Assembly: GCA_910579755.1 (NCBI GenBank)
Contig: CAJTVB010000003.1
Coordinates: 49,891 to 113,890 of the forward strand
From: an uncultured Acetatifactor sp.
GTDB lineage: Bacteria > Bacillota > Clostridia > Lachnospirales > Lachnospiraceae
DNA: 64,000 nt
Reading direction: 5' to 3'
Shown here: positions 42,276 to 51,435 of the stretch, piece by piece
Position numbering within the stretch: the first letter of the stretch is position 1
How the letters are laid out: every line of letters begins with the position of its first letter
Translations under genes and position numbers: made by a program
The notes under the pieces: generated by a model
The model's input: only the letters and a program-made list of their open reading frames with translations
Told to the model about the DNA's origin: nothing
The model's database searches: none

Positions 42276-43136
42276 ATGAATCAATTTAAAGTAGGAATCA
42301 TCTCTGACTGGCTGCGTCTGCCCTTTCGGGAGAGCATGGAAAAATGTGCCAATCTGGGTGCTGACGGCGTACAGATTTATGCGGTGGAGGGAGAAATGGC
42401 TCCGGAAAATATGACTGCCTCCCTTATTGCGGAAAAAAGATCGATTATTGAGGCCAACGGGCTTGTGGTCTCCGCCCTCTGCGGGGATCTGGGCGGTCAC
42501 GGCTTCGCCCGAAGGGAAGAAAATCCCGCAAAGATCGAACGTTCCAAGCGCATAGTGGATCTGGCGCTGGAATTGGGTTCCAATGTGGTAACCACACACA
42601 TCGGTGTGGTGCCGGAAGAGAAGAATGACACCTACAAGATTCTGCAGGAGGCCTGCAGCCAGCTGGCCGAGTATGCCCACCAAAACGGAGCGTATTTTGC
42701 CATAGAGACCGGTCCGGAGCCTGCCTTGCGGCTGAAAGAATTTCTGGACGGCTTAAGCTCCAGGGGCGTGGCCGTGAATCTGGATCCTGCAAACCTGGTT
42801 ATGGTGACGGACGACGATCCCGTGCAGGCCGTATACACCTTAAAGGATTATATCGTCCACACCCATGCCAAGGACGGGATTCTTCTGCGCAAAACCGATC
42901 CCAAGGTGATCTATGACTTCTTTGCCGAGGGCGGCATCGGAGACCTGCGGCTGGAGGAATACTTCCGCGAGGTTCCCCTGGGACAGGGAAAGGTGGACTT
43001 TGACGCTTATCTGAAGGCCCTCCATGAAATCGGCTATACAGGCTTTTTAACCATTGAGCGTGAGGTAGGAGAGAATCCTGCGGCGGACATCGGCCTGGCA
43101 GTGAATTTCCTGCGCAGCGCCATGTCCCGCATCTGA
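42276..43136 (+). CDS. sugar phosphate isomerase/epimerase (AP-endonuclease-2-type TIM barrel)
   Basis: A 286-residue TIM-barrel protein. The family pattern is visible: an opening KVGIISDWL strand, then metal-ligand strands AIETGPE near residue 143, NLDPANLVM near 177, VHTHAKDG near 198, and LTIEREVG near the end. Members interconvert keto- and aldo-sugars or cyclitols or, in some anaerobes, cleave C-glycosides together with a Gfo/Idh oxidoreductase. The flanking oxidoreductases support an oxidised-sugar pathway; the exact reaction is not known. RBS GGAGG precedes the ATG. Confidence 0.88.
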   Translation: MNQFKVGIISDWLRLPFRESMEKCANLGADGVQIYAVEGEMAPENMTASLIAEKRSIIEANGLVVSALCGDLGGHGFARREENPAKIERSKRIVDLALELGSNVVTTHIGVVPEEKNDTYKILQEACSQLAEYAHQNGAYFAIETGPEPALRLKEFLDGLSSRGVAVNLDPANLVMVTDDDPVQAVYTLKDYIVHTHAKDGILLRKTDPKVIYDFFAEGGIGDLRLEEYFREVPLGQGKVDFDAYLKALHEIGYTGFLTIEREVGENPAADIGLAVNFLRSAMSRI

Positions 43137-43247
43137 AGTACTGCCGCCGCCGTCGGCAGCTTCATGTAAAGCACATGCCGCCGGCACAAAAAGAACCGTC
43201 CGTATTTTTGCAGGAAACGCATAAAAGCACCTGTCGGAGCTTCTCCG

Positions 43248-43276
43248 TGAACAGCACAACCGCTCAAATATACAAT
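43248..43276 (+). promoter_or_regulatory. possible promoter for the second Gfo/Idh gene
   Basis: TGAACA (43248-43253) and TACAAT (43271-43276) are 17 nt apart in the 169-nt gap after the isomerase gene, 29 nt before the ATG. Confidence 0.4.
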
Positions 43277-43305
43277 ACCATACAGCTCGGGAGATTTAGA
43301 ACATC

Positions 43306-44352
43306 ATGATAAACAGACAACACGGCATTCTGCTGATCGGCTGCGGACATATTGGCAAAGAACACATCGAGGACATTTATTATCGGGACAACATACGCAT
43401 TGCAGCGGTAGCGGACAAGGACCCGGAGCGGGCCGCTTCCTTTGCAAGACGCTACGGCGCACTGCGCCACGGCACGGATTACCGCGCCTTTTTGAAGGAT
43501 CCGCTATTGGATATCGTCATTATTGCTTCCTATGCGGACAGCCATCTTTCCATCTTAAAGGACTGCCTGAAGGCCGGTCTGCATGTGCTCTGTGAAAAGC
43601 CCATTGCCGCCGGCTCCCGGGACGGACGTGCCTTTTATGATCTGGTGCGCTCCTCCCGCTCCAAGGTTCTGGTGGCACATATTCTGCGCCACAACAAAAC
43701 CTACCAGACTGTGGCCCGGATGATCCGGGAGGGCGCCATAGGCGAGCTGAAGCTTATGCGAATGGTGCAGAATCACCACGCCCTGGACTGGCCCCGGTAT
43801 AAGCGGCTGATGGAGGACTGCCCGCCCTTTGTGGACTGCGGCGTACATTATCTGGACGTGATGCAATGGTTTTCCGGCTCCCGGATCACCCAGGCAGGCG
43901 GCTTTTCCACCAGGCTGGACGCAGATTCCCCCTGCGATAACCACGGTGTCATCAATGTCCGGCTGGAAAACGGATGTATGGGATATTACGAAGCAGGCTG
44001 GAGCCCCAGCCTTTCCTCACAGAACGTGAAAGAGTTTGTGGGCAGCAAGGGACATATATCCCTGACCCTGCAGGCCCTCCGCCACGATCATCAGGAGGAG
44101 GGAGATCTGATCTCCCTTTATTCCTCCGTCACCGGAGAATACCGCACCATCAACGTATCCGCTAAATACAAGGATATGTATGCTCAGCTGCAAACCCTGA
44201 TTCGGATGATCGAGGAGGACGCGGACCCGATTCCCTCCCTGCAGGAGGCCTATTCCGCCTTCTGTGCCGCCCTGACCGCAAAGGAGGCTATTGCCGGGGG
44301 AACCGTCCTGGCCTGCCCCGGACCCCAGGAGCTGTTCGGCTCCGCTTTCTGA
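43306..44352 (+). CDS. Gfo/Idh/MocA-family oxidoreductase
   Basis: A 348-residue NAD(P)-dependent dehydrogenase. The Rossmann motif GILLIGCGHIGKEH opens the protein, the catalytic Lys lies in CEKPIAAGS, and VDCGVHYLDVMQWF carries the conserved Asp/His pair. The sequence is clearly different from the Gfo/Idh protein at 40779-41843, so the two probably act on different substrates or steps. RBS GGGAG precedes the ATG. The stop codon lies within the terminator hairpin. Confidence 0.9.
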   Translation: MINRQHGILLIGCGHIGKEHIEDIYYRDNIRIAAVADKDPERAASFARRYGALRHGTDYRAFLKDPLLDIVIIASYADSHLSILKDCLKAGLHVLCEKPIAAGSRDGRAFYDLVRSSRSKVLVAHILRHNKTYQTVARMIREGAIGELKLMRMVQNHHALDWPRYKRLMEDCPPFVDCGVHYLDVMQWFSGSRITQAGGFSTRLDADSPCDNHGVINVRLENGCMGYYEAGWSPSLSSQNVKEFVGSKGHISLTLQALRHDHQEEGDLISLYSSVTGEYRTINVSAKYKDMYAQLQTLIRMIEEDADPIPSLQEAYSAFCAALTAKEAIAGGTVLACPGPQELFGSAF

Positions 44353-44367
44353 AGCGGAGCCTTTTTT
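44338..44367 (+). terminator. Rho-independent terminator overlapping the end of the Gfo/Idh gene
   Basis: A perfect 10-bp stem (GGCTCCGCTT / AAGCGGAGCC) with a TCTG loop is followed by TTTTTT. The stop codon TGA sits at the loop-stem junction, so the terminator overlaps the coding end. Confidence 0.92.
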
Positions 44368-44395
44368 CGTGCGCCGATCAAACTTTCCCTCTCTA

Positions 44396-45292
44396 TCATT
44401 CGCCGGTAAGCCCGCTGGCCGCGTCGATCCCTCTGATGAAGCTTCTCTGCAGAATCATATACAAAACCATCAAAGGCGCCACCACCAAAAGGGTAGCGGC
44501 CAGCCTTCCGCTCTCATTCAATCGGGCCGCCATATCTCCGGAGGCGGAGGCGGTACTATAAATGTTTGTAAACTCCGCCACAAAGCTCTCCAGCTTCATG
44601 GGAAGCGTCCGCAGTCCCGCCCCCATCAGCTGACCTGAGGTATAGGTCTCATTCCAAATCCACACAAAGGAAAACAGAATGCTCACCACTATGGCCGGTT
44701 TAACCATCGGCAGCGCCACCCGGAAAAAAATCGTAAATTTTCCCCCTCCGTCCAGCTTTGCCGCCTCGTCGAAGCTTTTGGGATAGCTGCTGAAAAAGTT
44801 GTCAAAAACCAGGATAAAAATGGAGCTGCTCACACCCTGCCCCAACAGAGCGGGAAGCCATACCGCAAACAGGGTATTGGTAAGCCTGTAGTTAAAAAAC
44901 ATCAAATACCTGGGCACCAGCGTTACCTGAGCAGGAACCAGAAAGGCCGCCACCAGCATCACCATCCAAAACCTTTTCAGGGGAAATTCATGCCTGGCAA
45001 AGGCATACCCGGCCATGGCACAGCACACAGTCTGGGCTGCCGCCGCCACCGCCGTATAGAGGAAGGTAAACGGCAGAGTTTTGCCGTAGTCCAAAGTCTT
45101 CAGCGCCCTGGTATAATTGTCCCAGCACAGCCTTGAGGGCAGCCATTCCACCGTGGGATTTACCAAATCCTGTATGCTTTTCAGGGAATTACAGACCATG
45201 TACAAAACAGGATACAAAAACACCACACTGATGCCGATCAAAAGCAGATAACGGATTCCCAGGGCCAGGAAACGCTTCACACTTGATTTCAT
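44396..45292 (-). CDS. carbohydrate ABC transporter permease, MalG type (module B, pair 2)
   Basis: A 298-residue permease with six helices and the EAA loop DEAAKLDGGGKFTIFFRVAL. Shared wording with the module A protein at 21810-22748 includes LVNPTVEWLPSRLCWDNYTR versus a matching LVNPLVSWVPYGLEISNFTR, and the tails RGIDAASGLTGE versus EGIEKTGITGE. It is the last gene of block B and overlaps its partner by ATGA. No terminator with a T-run is seen after it on this strand. Confidence 0.93.
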   Translation of the reverse strand: MKSSVKRFLALGIRYLLLIGISVVFLYPVLYMVCNSLKSIQDLVNPTVEWLPSRLCWDNYTRALKTLDYGKTLPFTFLYTAVAAAAQTVCCAMAGYAFARHEFPLKRFWMVMLVAAFLVPAQVTLVPRYLMFFNYRLTNTLFAVWLPALLGQGVSSSIFILVFDNFFSSYPKSFDEAAKLDGGGKFTIFFRVALPMVKPAIVVSILFSFVWIWNETYTSGQLMGAGLRTLPMKLESFVAEFTNIYSTASASGDMAARLNESGRLAATLLVVAPLMVLYMILQRSFIRGIDAASGLTGE

Positions 45293-46188
45293 TTCGCCTT
45301 CTCCTTTCTATCCCGCAGAACCAGAAACGCCGCCCCGATGACCAGCAGCATACATGCAAAATAGATCCATGAAAGCGCCGCCGAATAGCCATAGGTCTTG
45401 CCCACCAGCGTCATTTTATTCACCACCTCCTGATTCACCTCATTGCTGGAAAAGGCGCTGAGCTGTACCAGGGTATAAATGGTATTCAGCAGGATCAAAG
45501 ATTTCAAAAAAGGAAGATCTATCTTCCAAAACATCTGCCAGGGGGAAGCTCCGTCGATGGAGGCAGCCTCTCGGATGGGCTGTCCGATCTTCTGCAGCCC
45601 CGCCAGAAACAGCACCACCTGCACTCCGGAAAACCACAAAATCAACACAATATTGTCAAAAATATACAGCAGCGGGGCCGACAGCACAACCGGCAGCGAC
45701 GCAATAAAGTCATAGATGATAAAGCTCTCCGGATGAATCACTGCCGCCGCTCTGGTGGTGAGCAGCTCCTGGATCACCGGGCCGCTGATGATTACCACCG
45801 GCAGGAAAAATACGCCCCGAAACACGCTTCTTCCCCTGAATTTTCCATTCAAAAGCAATGCCAGAAGCAGCGCCGACACCACAATCATTGGCGTGGACAA
45901 AAGCACAAATTTCATTGTATCCAGAAGGGAAACAGGGAAGGTAGTGTCCAGGGTAAATGCCTCCCGATACCACTGCAGCCCCACAAACCGGGTCTTGATT
46001 CCCGTGGGATCCATCTGCACGTCGCTCATGCTTAAAATCACGGAATATACCACCGGAAACAGGGTAAACAGCGCCAGTCCCACCAGCCAGGGAGCCAGAA
46101 AAAGATAACCCTCCAGGGCGTTGCGCTGATGCAGAGAAAGCTGATGATTTTTCTTTTTTGTCTTTTCCTTTTCATTCCTTTTCTTCAT
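45289..46188 (-). CDS. sugar ABC transporter permease, MalF type (module B, pair 2)
   Basis: A 299-residue permease with a very basic N-terminus (MKKRNEKEKTKKKNHQL) and the EAA loop REAASIDGASPWQMFWKIDL. It corresponds to the module A protein at 22745-23722, but ends soon after the last helix instead of carrying the long basic tail. It starts 7 nt after the DUF5696 gene and overlaps the MalG-type gene by 4 bp. Confidence 0.93.
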   Translation of the reverse strand: MKKRNEKEKTKKKNHQLSLHQRNALEGYLFLAPWLVGLALFTLFPVVYSVILSMSDVQMDPTGIKTRFVGLQWYREAFTLDTTFPVSLLDTMKFVLLSTPMIVVSALLLALLLNGKFRGRSVFRGVFFLPVVIISGPVIQELLTTRAAAVIHPESFIIYDFIASLPVVLSAPLLYIFDNIVLILWFSGVQVVLFLAGLQKIGQPIREAASIDGASPWQMFWKIDLPFLKSLILLNTIYTLVQLSAFSSNEVNQEVVNKMTLVGKTYGYSAALSWIYFACMLLVIGAAFLVLRDRKEKAK

Positions 46189-46195
46189 CCCTGCG

Positions 46196-48445
46196 TCACA
46201 CCCCTTCCCGCCAGACCGCCGTCTGCGCCGGGATCAGAACTCCCTCCACAGTACGCTCTGTTTTATTGTAATTAATATATACTCTGCCCGTTTCATAGCA
46301 ATTGATCACCACGCCCGTTTCCGGCGTCAGGCGGTCCGTCAGCTGCTGCCCTCTGGTCTTTCCCAGGATCTGGTTCACCTGATTCCAGACCTCCGCCGCC
46401 GTATCCATCCAGTCCTCATACCGGGTGCTGGACAATTCCGAGGACGCCGTATCTCTCAGAGCATAATTGTCGCATTCTGTTAGAAGATAGGTGGGGCTGG
46501 TATTAAAATCAATCATTTTCAAAATATCGCTTACGGAATAAAAGCTCAGATTTCCATAAGGCGCGTAAAGCTCCACCCTGCCGGACAGCACCATCTGCAG
46601 AAAAGGCACCGTGTCCGTCTCATACAAAAACTGACTGCTGACCATGGGCATCTGGTCATAGCCGTCCATACTGCCGAACAGGCAGGCATTGGGCCGGGTC
46701 AGAATCAGTTTCTCGTATCTCCCCGACAATTCCTCCACCGTGCTCTGTATCAGCTCCAGAGCCTGACTTCGGCTGGTCTCGGAGCCATCCAGATATTCTC
46801 CATACAGCAGATCCATCTCCTGCACCAGCAGAGTATCAAAGCCCTCCTGAGCCAGGCCGGCCGCCTGCCGCTCAAGCGCCTCTGCCGCCTTCTGCGGCTT
46901 CAGATAATACACATCCCCAAGCCATTTTTCCTGGGCTCCGCTGCGATCCGTAAGCTTCCTGTCAATCAGCTCCTGGGACAGGGAGATGGCCCCCTCGCTG
47001 CGCTTGTCCAGCTGTCCCTCTCTGGCGGAAAAGGGTGCCAGGGACAGCACCAGCTCCGGAACATCCTGCAGCCGGGAAAGCGCACCGTAAACGGTATGGT
47101 CTGCATCCTTTGTTTTCCGGTATCCGTTAAGACCGCCCTTCTGCCATCCCACAAGCCCCAGCTCCAGCCTTGATACCCCGGCGTCCTGCAATTCCTTTCC
47201 GGCCTTCTCCAAAAGCTCTTTGGAGGTGGCAGTATAGGTGGAAGCGCCGATAAACTGCTTTCGGATATCCGCCGCCAAAAAATCCACCCGCAGAGGCACC
47301 TCTCCCTCCAGTCTCTGCGTTCCCAAAATATCCCGGCTTTCCAGCAGTCCCCGGTATGTTCTGGCCATACCGGCGTATCCCGCGTCCTCTCCTGTGAGAA
47401 AATAATAGGTAATCCTTGGGTTGACCACATTCCTCTTTGGCTGAAGCGTCTGAATTCCCACCCCCACCCGGCTCACCGGCTGTTCATACATCTGCCGGTA
47501 CACAAACCGGATATGGGCCCTGGTATAATCACAGATCAGCCCCGCAGGATCCGCCACAATAGTGCCATACTCCTCCCCGCTGTCCGCCACCGCCAGATAA
47601 GCATTCTGCCCCTGTCCATGAGTAATACCGAACAGCGGCAGGCTGGCAGACTGTTCCAAAGCTGCCGTATCCGCCGCCCCGGTGTAGGAGGAATTAATGG
47701 CATCGATCCCCAGATCCGATCCGTAGATCCGCTTTTCATAGCCTGTCAGGTAGTTTCTCGGGCTTAAAAAACGAATCAGCGCCCCGCAGCCATCCGGCAC
47801 AAACACATAGCCGGGCAGAGAGTTTCCGTCCACCGCTCCAAAAAAGGGAATAAAGGTCAGATTTGCTATCCGGAAATCGCCTTCCTCCACAATGGACTCA
47901 TCCTCCATAGAAAAGGTCAAAGCGTTATCCGCAAGCTCTATCTGAAAGGTAAAACCGATCTGCCAAGCCGACAGCCAGGCCTGCACCTCCACCTGGCTTC
48001 CATATACCTCACACTGCATCTCCTCTCCCGCAATACCCGCCTTATATCCCTTTCCGTCCCCGTCAAACACATCGATAACTGCCATGGAATTGGCAATGGC
48101 CGACCAGCGCTGATTCAGATTCTCCGGCTTATCCTCCGCCATGGTGCCCCACACATAACCGCTTCGCTTGTCCTCAACCCGCAGGCCTCCTACCTCTCTG
48201 CGCCAGTACAGTGCTAACGTATCGTTTTCCAGAAGCAGGGTATAACCCTCCAGATCATACCCTTCCAGGGGCCCGGCCTGGGACAGGGCCTGGGTATACC
48301 TGTTGGAGCCGAATTCCCCGGCGGAAGCACTGACCGGAAGACAAAAGGCTCCCATAAGCAGCGCACACGTCAGCGCCGCCCCAAGGATGCGCCGCCGTAA
48401 AATTCCAAACCGCCTGCCTTTCAACCACCTGCTAATGTAATACAC
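46196..48445 (-). CDS. DUF5696-domain secreted protein (module B)
   Basis: A 749-residue exported paralogue of the 23732-25888 protein. A basic n-region (RWLKGRRFGILRRR) leads into the signal helix and cleavage near VSASAGEF. Conserved parts are DESIVEEGDFRIANLTFIPF, GYVFVPDGCGALIRF, the TIM-barrel-like RLELGLVGWQKGGLNGY and VQEMDLLYGEYLDG, and TVPFLQMVLSGRVELYAPYG. A GTG start at 48445 is proposed because AGGAGG lies 9 nt upstream and no ATG fits; it overlaps the NHL-YIP1 stop by 14 bp. The function is unknown; a glycosidase-like fold is inferred from the layout. Confidence 0.82.
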   Translation of the reverse strand: MYYISRWLKGRRFGILRRRILGAALTCALLMGAFCLPVSASAGEFGSNRYTQALSQAGPLEGYDLEGYTLLLENDTLALYWRREVGGLRVEDKRSGYVWGTMAEDKPENLNQRWSAIANSMAVIDVFDGDGKGYKAGIAGEEMQCEVYGSQVEVQAWLSAWQIGFTFQIELADNALTFSMEDESIVEEGDFRIANLTFIPFFGAVDGNSLPGYVFVPDGCGALIRFLSPRNYLTGYEKRIYGSDLGIDAINSSYTGAADTAALEQSASLPLFGITHGQGQNAYLAVADSGEEYGTIVADPAGLICDYTRAHIRFVYRQMYEQPVSRVGVGIQTLQPKRNVVNPRITYYFLTGEDAGYAGMARTYRGLLESRDILGTQRLEGEVPLRVDFLAADIRKQFIGASTYTATSKELLEKAGKELQDAGVSRLELGLVGWQKGGLNGYRKTKDADHTVYGALSRLQDVPELVLSLAPFSAREGQLDKRSEGAISLSQELIDRKLTDRSGAQEKWLGDVYYLKPQKAAEALERQAAGLAQEGFDTLLVQEMDLLYGEYLDGSETSRSQALELIQSTVEELSGRYEKLILTRPNACLFGSMDGYDQMPMVSSQFLYETDTVPFLQMVLSGRVELYAPYGNLSFYSVSDILKMIDFNTSPTYLLTECDNYALRDTASSELSSTRYEDWMDTAAEVWNQVNQILGKTRGQQLTDRLTPETGVVINCYETGRVYINYNKTERTVEGVLIPAQTAVWREGV

Positions 48446-50501
48446 GGTAGCACACCTCCTTAAACAACGCAGACACCGTATCCAGCGCCGTGTCCCAGAA
48501 CATGACCAGTATGGACCCGGCAAAGAGGATCACGATCATTAAAAACAAGGTCAGAAGCACATTCACCGCCACCTGCCCAGGCTCATAATTATGGATCTCC
48601 TTAATCGCCAGAAGCTCCAGCACCGCAGTCCACAAAACAGCCACAATAAAGCCAAAGTTTACCAGAAAGGACTCCGTCCGTGTCAGTATGTGGGTCAGAA
48701 ATGTCAAAACCGGCAAAATGCAGATCATGGGCGCCAGGCCGTAGGACATCCCGATAAACATCCTCTTCAGGCTTCCCTCCCCGCTGTTGACCTCACTGAC
48801 CATGTAGCTGGACAGAACAAACAGCCCTGTGGGCAGAAAGAATAAAATCACCAGATACAGCGGCGAAGTATTGCTCAGGCTGACGCCGGTAAAGGCAAAG
48901 CCCCTTCCCACATAATAAAGGGCAAATGCCAGGAAGGCCAGCAGATACAGACATACCCCGGTTCCCACCGTCCCCCGCGCCCCCAGCTTCACCTCATAGA
49001 AGCTGTTGGAGGGTGCCTTGAAAAAACGGAAGGAAAACTTCAGGTTTTCCGAAAATTTTCTGTCCTGGGCCCTGCGTCCGTCCGTATAAAAATATACGGC
49101 CTCAGGCTCCTTTTTCTTCCGCCGCCGGGCCAGAAACGTTGTAAGCAGGGCCAGGGCCAGCACTCCCATCACAGCGCCGCCGAACCACTTACTGATCCGC
49201 TGGGTGCGCACCTCCCAGAAGGCGTCGGAATACCCGGCATTTTCCCCGGCCCGCCGGAAATTTACCGTGGCAGCCTCATAGTCTCTCAGCTGCATCTCCA
49301 CCTTCCCGAAATAGTGATAGGCAATCTGTATATTGCCCGCCAGCTGCAGCACTCTCTCCAATGTCCGGCTGCTCTCGGAATATTCTCCGTTCCGGTACTG
49401 CCTCACGGCACGGTGCATCAGATCCGCATATTCCGTGGGCAGAAAGGTATGGACGATCCCCCGCTCCTTATCCAGAACATACAGATTGCAGCTTTGATCC
49501 ACAGCAATGCCGCTGGCCAGCGTAAACAGCCCACGGCGTTCGCTGTTGGCTGCCTGGCCCCCCAGGGCAAAAAGCAGCTGGCCGTCGTTGTCCAGTTCAT
49601 AGATCAGGCCGCTTTCGCTGACCGCAAAAATCAGTCCGTCGGGGCCGATACTGATATCCGCCAGGAGTGCATCAGGCAGAGTGTTTTCCAAAATGTTGAC
49701 CCCGGCGATATTATGCTTTTTCAAGGGGGTAACCCCTGTTCTCTGGGTCACGGTATAGCAAAGCCCCTTCTCGTCCAGCGCCAGATTATAGAAGGCCAGC
49801 GGAATCTTGTTAAACAGCTTCTGCTTCTGGGCCTCCGTAAACAGAAGATCCTGCAGCACGTCCAGAGCTGTCATGGGAATATTATTGTATCCATAATATC
49901 CCATAAACTCTCCCTCTGCATCCAGCTGTATGATGCCGTCAAAGGATCCGGAGGACACGATGTAGATGATTCCGCTGTCCAGCACCGCCACCTTTGTGGG
50001 CTGATACTGGGTGTTTGCTCCAAAGGCCGTACTCTCCGGCCTTCCGTAGCGCCGCAGCTCTTTTCCCTGTCCATCCAGCACCACCACCGCCCCAAGAGAG
50101 GGGTCCGCCGCATAGATCTCCCCCTCCTTTGTCACAAAGACGCCGCTGGGGCTCACCAATATTCCCTCTCCATAGGTGTGTATTTCACCGCTCTCCAGAT
50201 CCTGACAGACGATTCGGCCATTGCCAGTGTCCGCCACATACAGCCTGGAGTCGATCCAGTACAAATCCTCGGGCATCCGCAGAGGATCATCCAGAAACAG
50301 CGCGTCTCCGGTAAGATAAGCATCCTGAGTGGGAATCAGCAGAGAATTTCCGCTCTCCTTCCGCAGGGTATAGGTTTTTGTTGTAGCGTTTCCCCCGGCC
50401 AGGGCCGCCGCCCTCACCGCCGGTCCGGGAAGTATCACTGCCAGGACAAACGCCAGTGCCGCAAGGATCCGGCCTGCCAGCTTCTGTTTTTTTGTCGCCA
50501 T
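48432..50501 (-). CDS. NHL-repeat/TPR protein fused to a YIP1 membrane domain (module B)
   Basis: A 689-residue paralogue of the 25881-27911 protein, with the same order: signal peptide (LAALAFVLAVILPGPAVRA), an NHL propeller (RMPEDLYWIDSRLYVADTGN, SPSGVFVTKEGEIYAADPSL), a TPR-like stretch (RNGEYSESSRTLERVLQLAG), one helix near 455, and a YIP1-type C-terminal domain (SGEGSLKRMFIGMSYGLAPM). The ATG at 50501 follows AGGAGGAGCT; the longer frame to 50762 is an artefact. Conservation of the NHL-TPR-YIP1 order in both modules shows it is a functional unit. It lies 8 nt after the MalG-type permease gene. Confidence 0.83.
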   Translation of the reverse strand: MATKKQKLAGRILAALAFVLAVILPGPAVRAAALAGGNATTKTYTLRKESGNSLLIPTQDAYLTGDALFLDDPLRMPEDLYWIDSRLYVADTGNGRIVCQDLESGEIHTYGEGILVSPSGVFVTKEGEIYAADPSLGAVVVLDGQGKELRRYGRPESTAFGANTQYQPTKVAVLDSGIIYIVSSGSFDGIIQLDAEGEFMGYYGYNNIPMTALDVLQDLLFTEAQKQKLFNKIPLAFYNLALDEKGLCYTVTQRTGVTPLKKHNIAGVNILENTLPDALLADISIGPDGLIFAVSESGLIYELDNDGQLLFALGGQAANSERRGLFTLASGIAVDQSCNLYVLDKERGIVHTFLPTEYADLMHRAVRQYRNGEYSESSRTLERVLQLAGNIQIAYHYFGKVEMQLRDYEAATVNFRRAGENAGYSDAFWEVRTQRISKWFGGAVMGVLALALLTTFLARRRKKKEPEAVYFYTDGRRAQDRKFSENLKFSFRFFKAPSNSFYEVKLGARGTVGTGVCLYLLAFLAFALYYVGRGFAFTGVSLSNTSPLYLVILFFLPTGLFVLSSYMVSEVNSGEGSLKRMFIGMSYGLAPMICILPVLTFLTHILTRTESFLVNFGFIVAVLWTAVLELLAIKEIHNYEPGQVAVNVLLTLFLMIVILFAGSILVMFWDTALDTVSALFKEVCYRVLH

Positions 50502-50509
50502 AGCTCCTC

Positions 50510-51385
50510 CTATTTGATGCCGGAATGGGCAACCGTGTTTACAACCTGGGACTGCATGATGATAAACAAAACGATGGTGGGCACAAATGTGATCAGCGCC
50601 GCTGCCGCCGCCATGGCCTGCCCAGGCAGAGAGGCCCCGGTGGGCGATGCCACCGAATCTACAAAATAAGCAAAGGTTTTCAGCTTTTCCCCATCGATAA
50701 ACATCTGAGAAGCCTCCGTGGCCGTCCAGGCCTGCTGGAACGCCAGAATCGCCACGGTACACAGGGCCGGTTTGATCACCGGCATAACGATTTTAAACAA
50801 AATCCCATAGTCGGAACAGCCGTCCAGCCTGGCCGCATCCAGCAGGGAATCTGGCACCTGGCTGACGAACTGCTGGATCAGAAACAGGCCCACCGGCATT
50901 GCCAGCTGAGGCAGAATATGGGACAGGAAATTGTTCATCAGTCCCAGCTGCTTTACGATCAAAAATCTGGGAACCGCCACCGCCAGGGGCACAAACATCA
51001 GCGCCGCCTGGTTAATCTGCTGAAGGGCCCGCTTTCCCCGAAATTCCTTTTTGGCAAGAACATACCCTGCCGCCGCGCTCATAAGCACTGAGGCCGCAAC
51101 CACCGCTATGGTGGATATCACGCTGTTAAACAGCCGCAGAGACACCGGCCAGCTGGAAGCGTCCGCCACACCGAACAGCATACGGAAATTATCCCAGGTG
51201 GGATGCAGCGTGATAAATTTGGGCGGATATGCAAACAGCTCGTCGATGGGCTTGAACGCATGAAATACAATATAAATCACCGGCAGAAGCATTACCACAA
51301 TAACAGGAAGCAGAACAATGTAAATGATGATCTGATCTCTGTTAAACCTTCGCGGCGCCGTTTTTACTACCGAAGGCTTTGCCAT
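50510..51385 (-). CDS. carbohydrate ABC transporter permease, MalG type (module B, pair 1)
   Basis: A 291-residue permease with six helices and an EAA loop LDAARLDGCSDYGILFKIVM in which Asp replaces the usual Glu. It ends VVNTVAHSGIK like its module A counterpart. The ATG at 51385 follows AGAGAGG; the longer open frame upstream overlaps the MalF-type gene and is unlikely. It lies 50 nt after its partner gene. Confidence 0.93.
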   Translation of the reverse strand: MAKPSVVKTAPRRFNRDQIIIYIVLLPVIVVMLLPVIYIVFHAFKPIDELFAYPPKFITLHPTWDNFRMLFGVADASSWPVSLRLFNSVISTIAVVAASVLMSAAAGYVLAKKEFRGKRALQQINQAALMFVPLAVAVPRFLIVKQLGLMNNFLSHILPQLAMPVGLFLIQQFVSQVPDSLLDAARLDGCSDYGILFKIVMPVIKPALCTVAILAFQQAWTATEASQMFIDGEKLKTFAYFVDSVASPTGASLPGQAMAAAAALITFVPTIVLFIIMQSQVVNTVAHSGIK

Positions 51386-51435
51386 AAAAAACCTCTCTTT
51401 CTCATGTGCATCTTCTTCCCGCAGGCCTTTTCCCG

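Noticed and set aside
48446..48523. Upstream ATG at 48523 as the start of the module B DUF5696 gene
   Set aside because: It lies deep inside the NHL-YIP1 gene and gives a Cys/Arg/Trp-rich stretch before the signal peptide; the GTG with AGGAGG at 48445 fits better.
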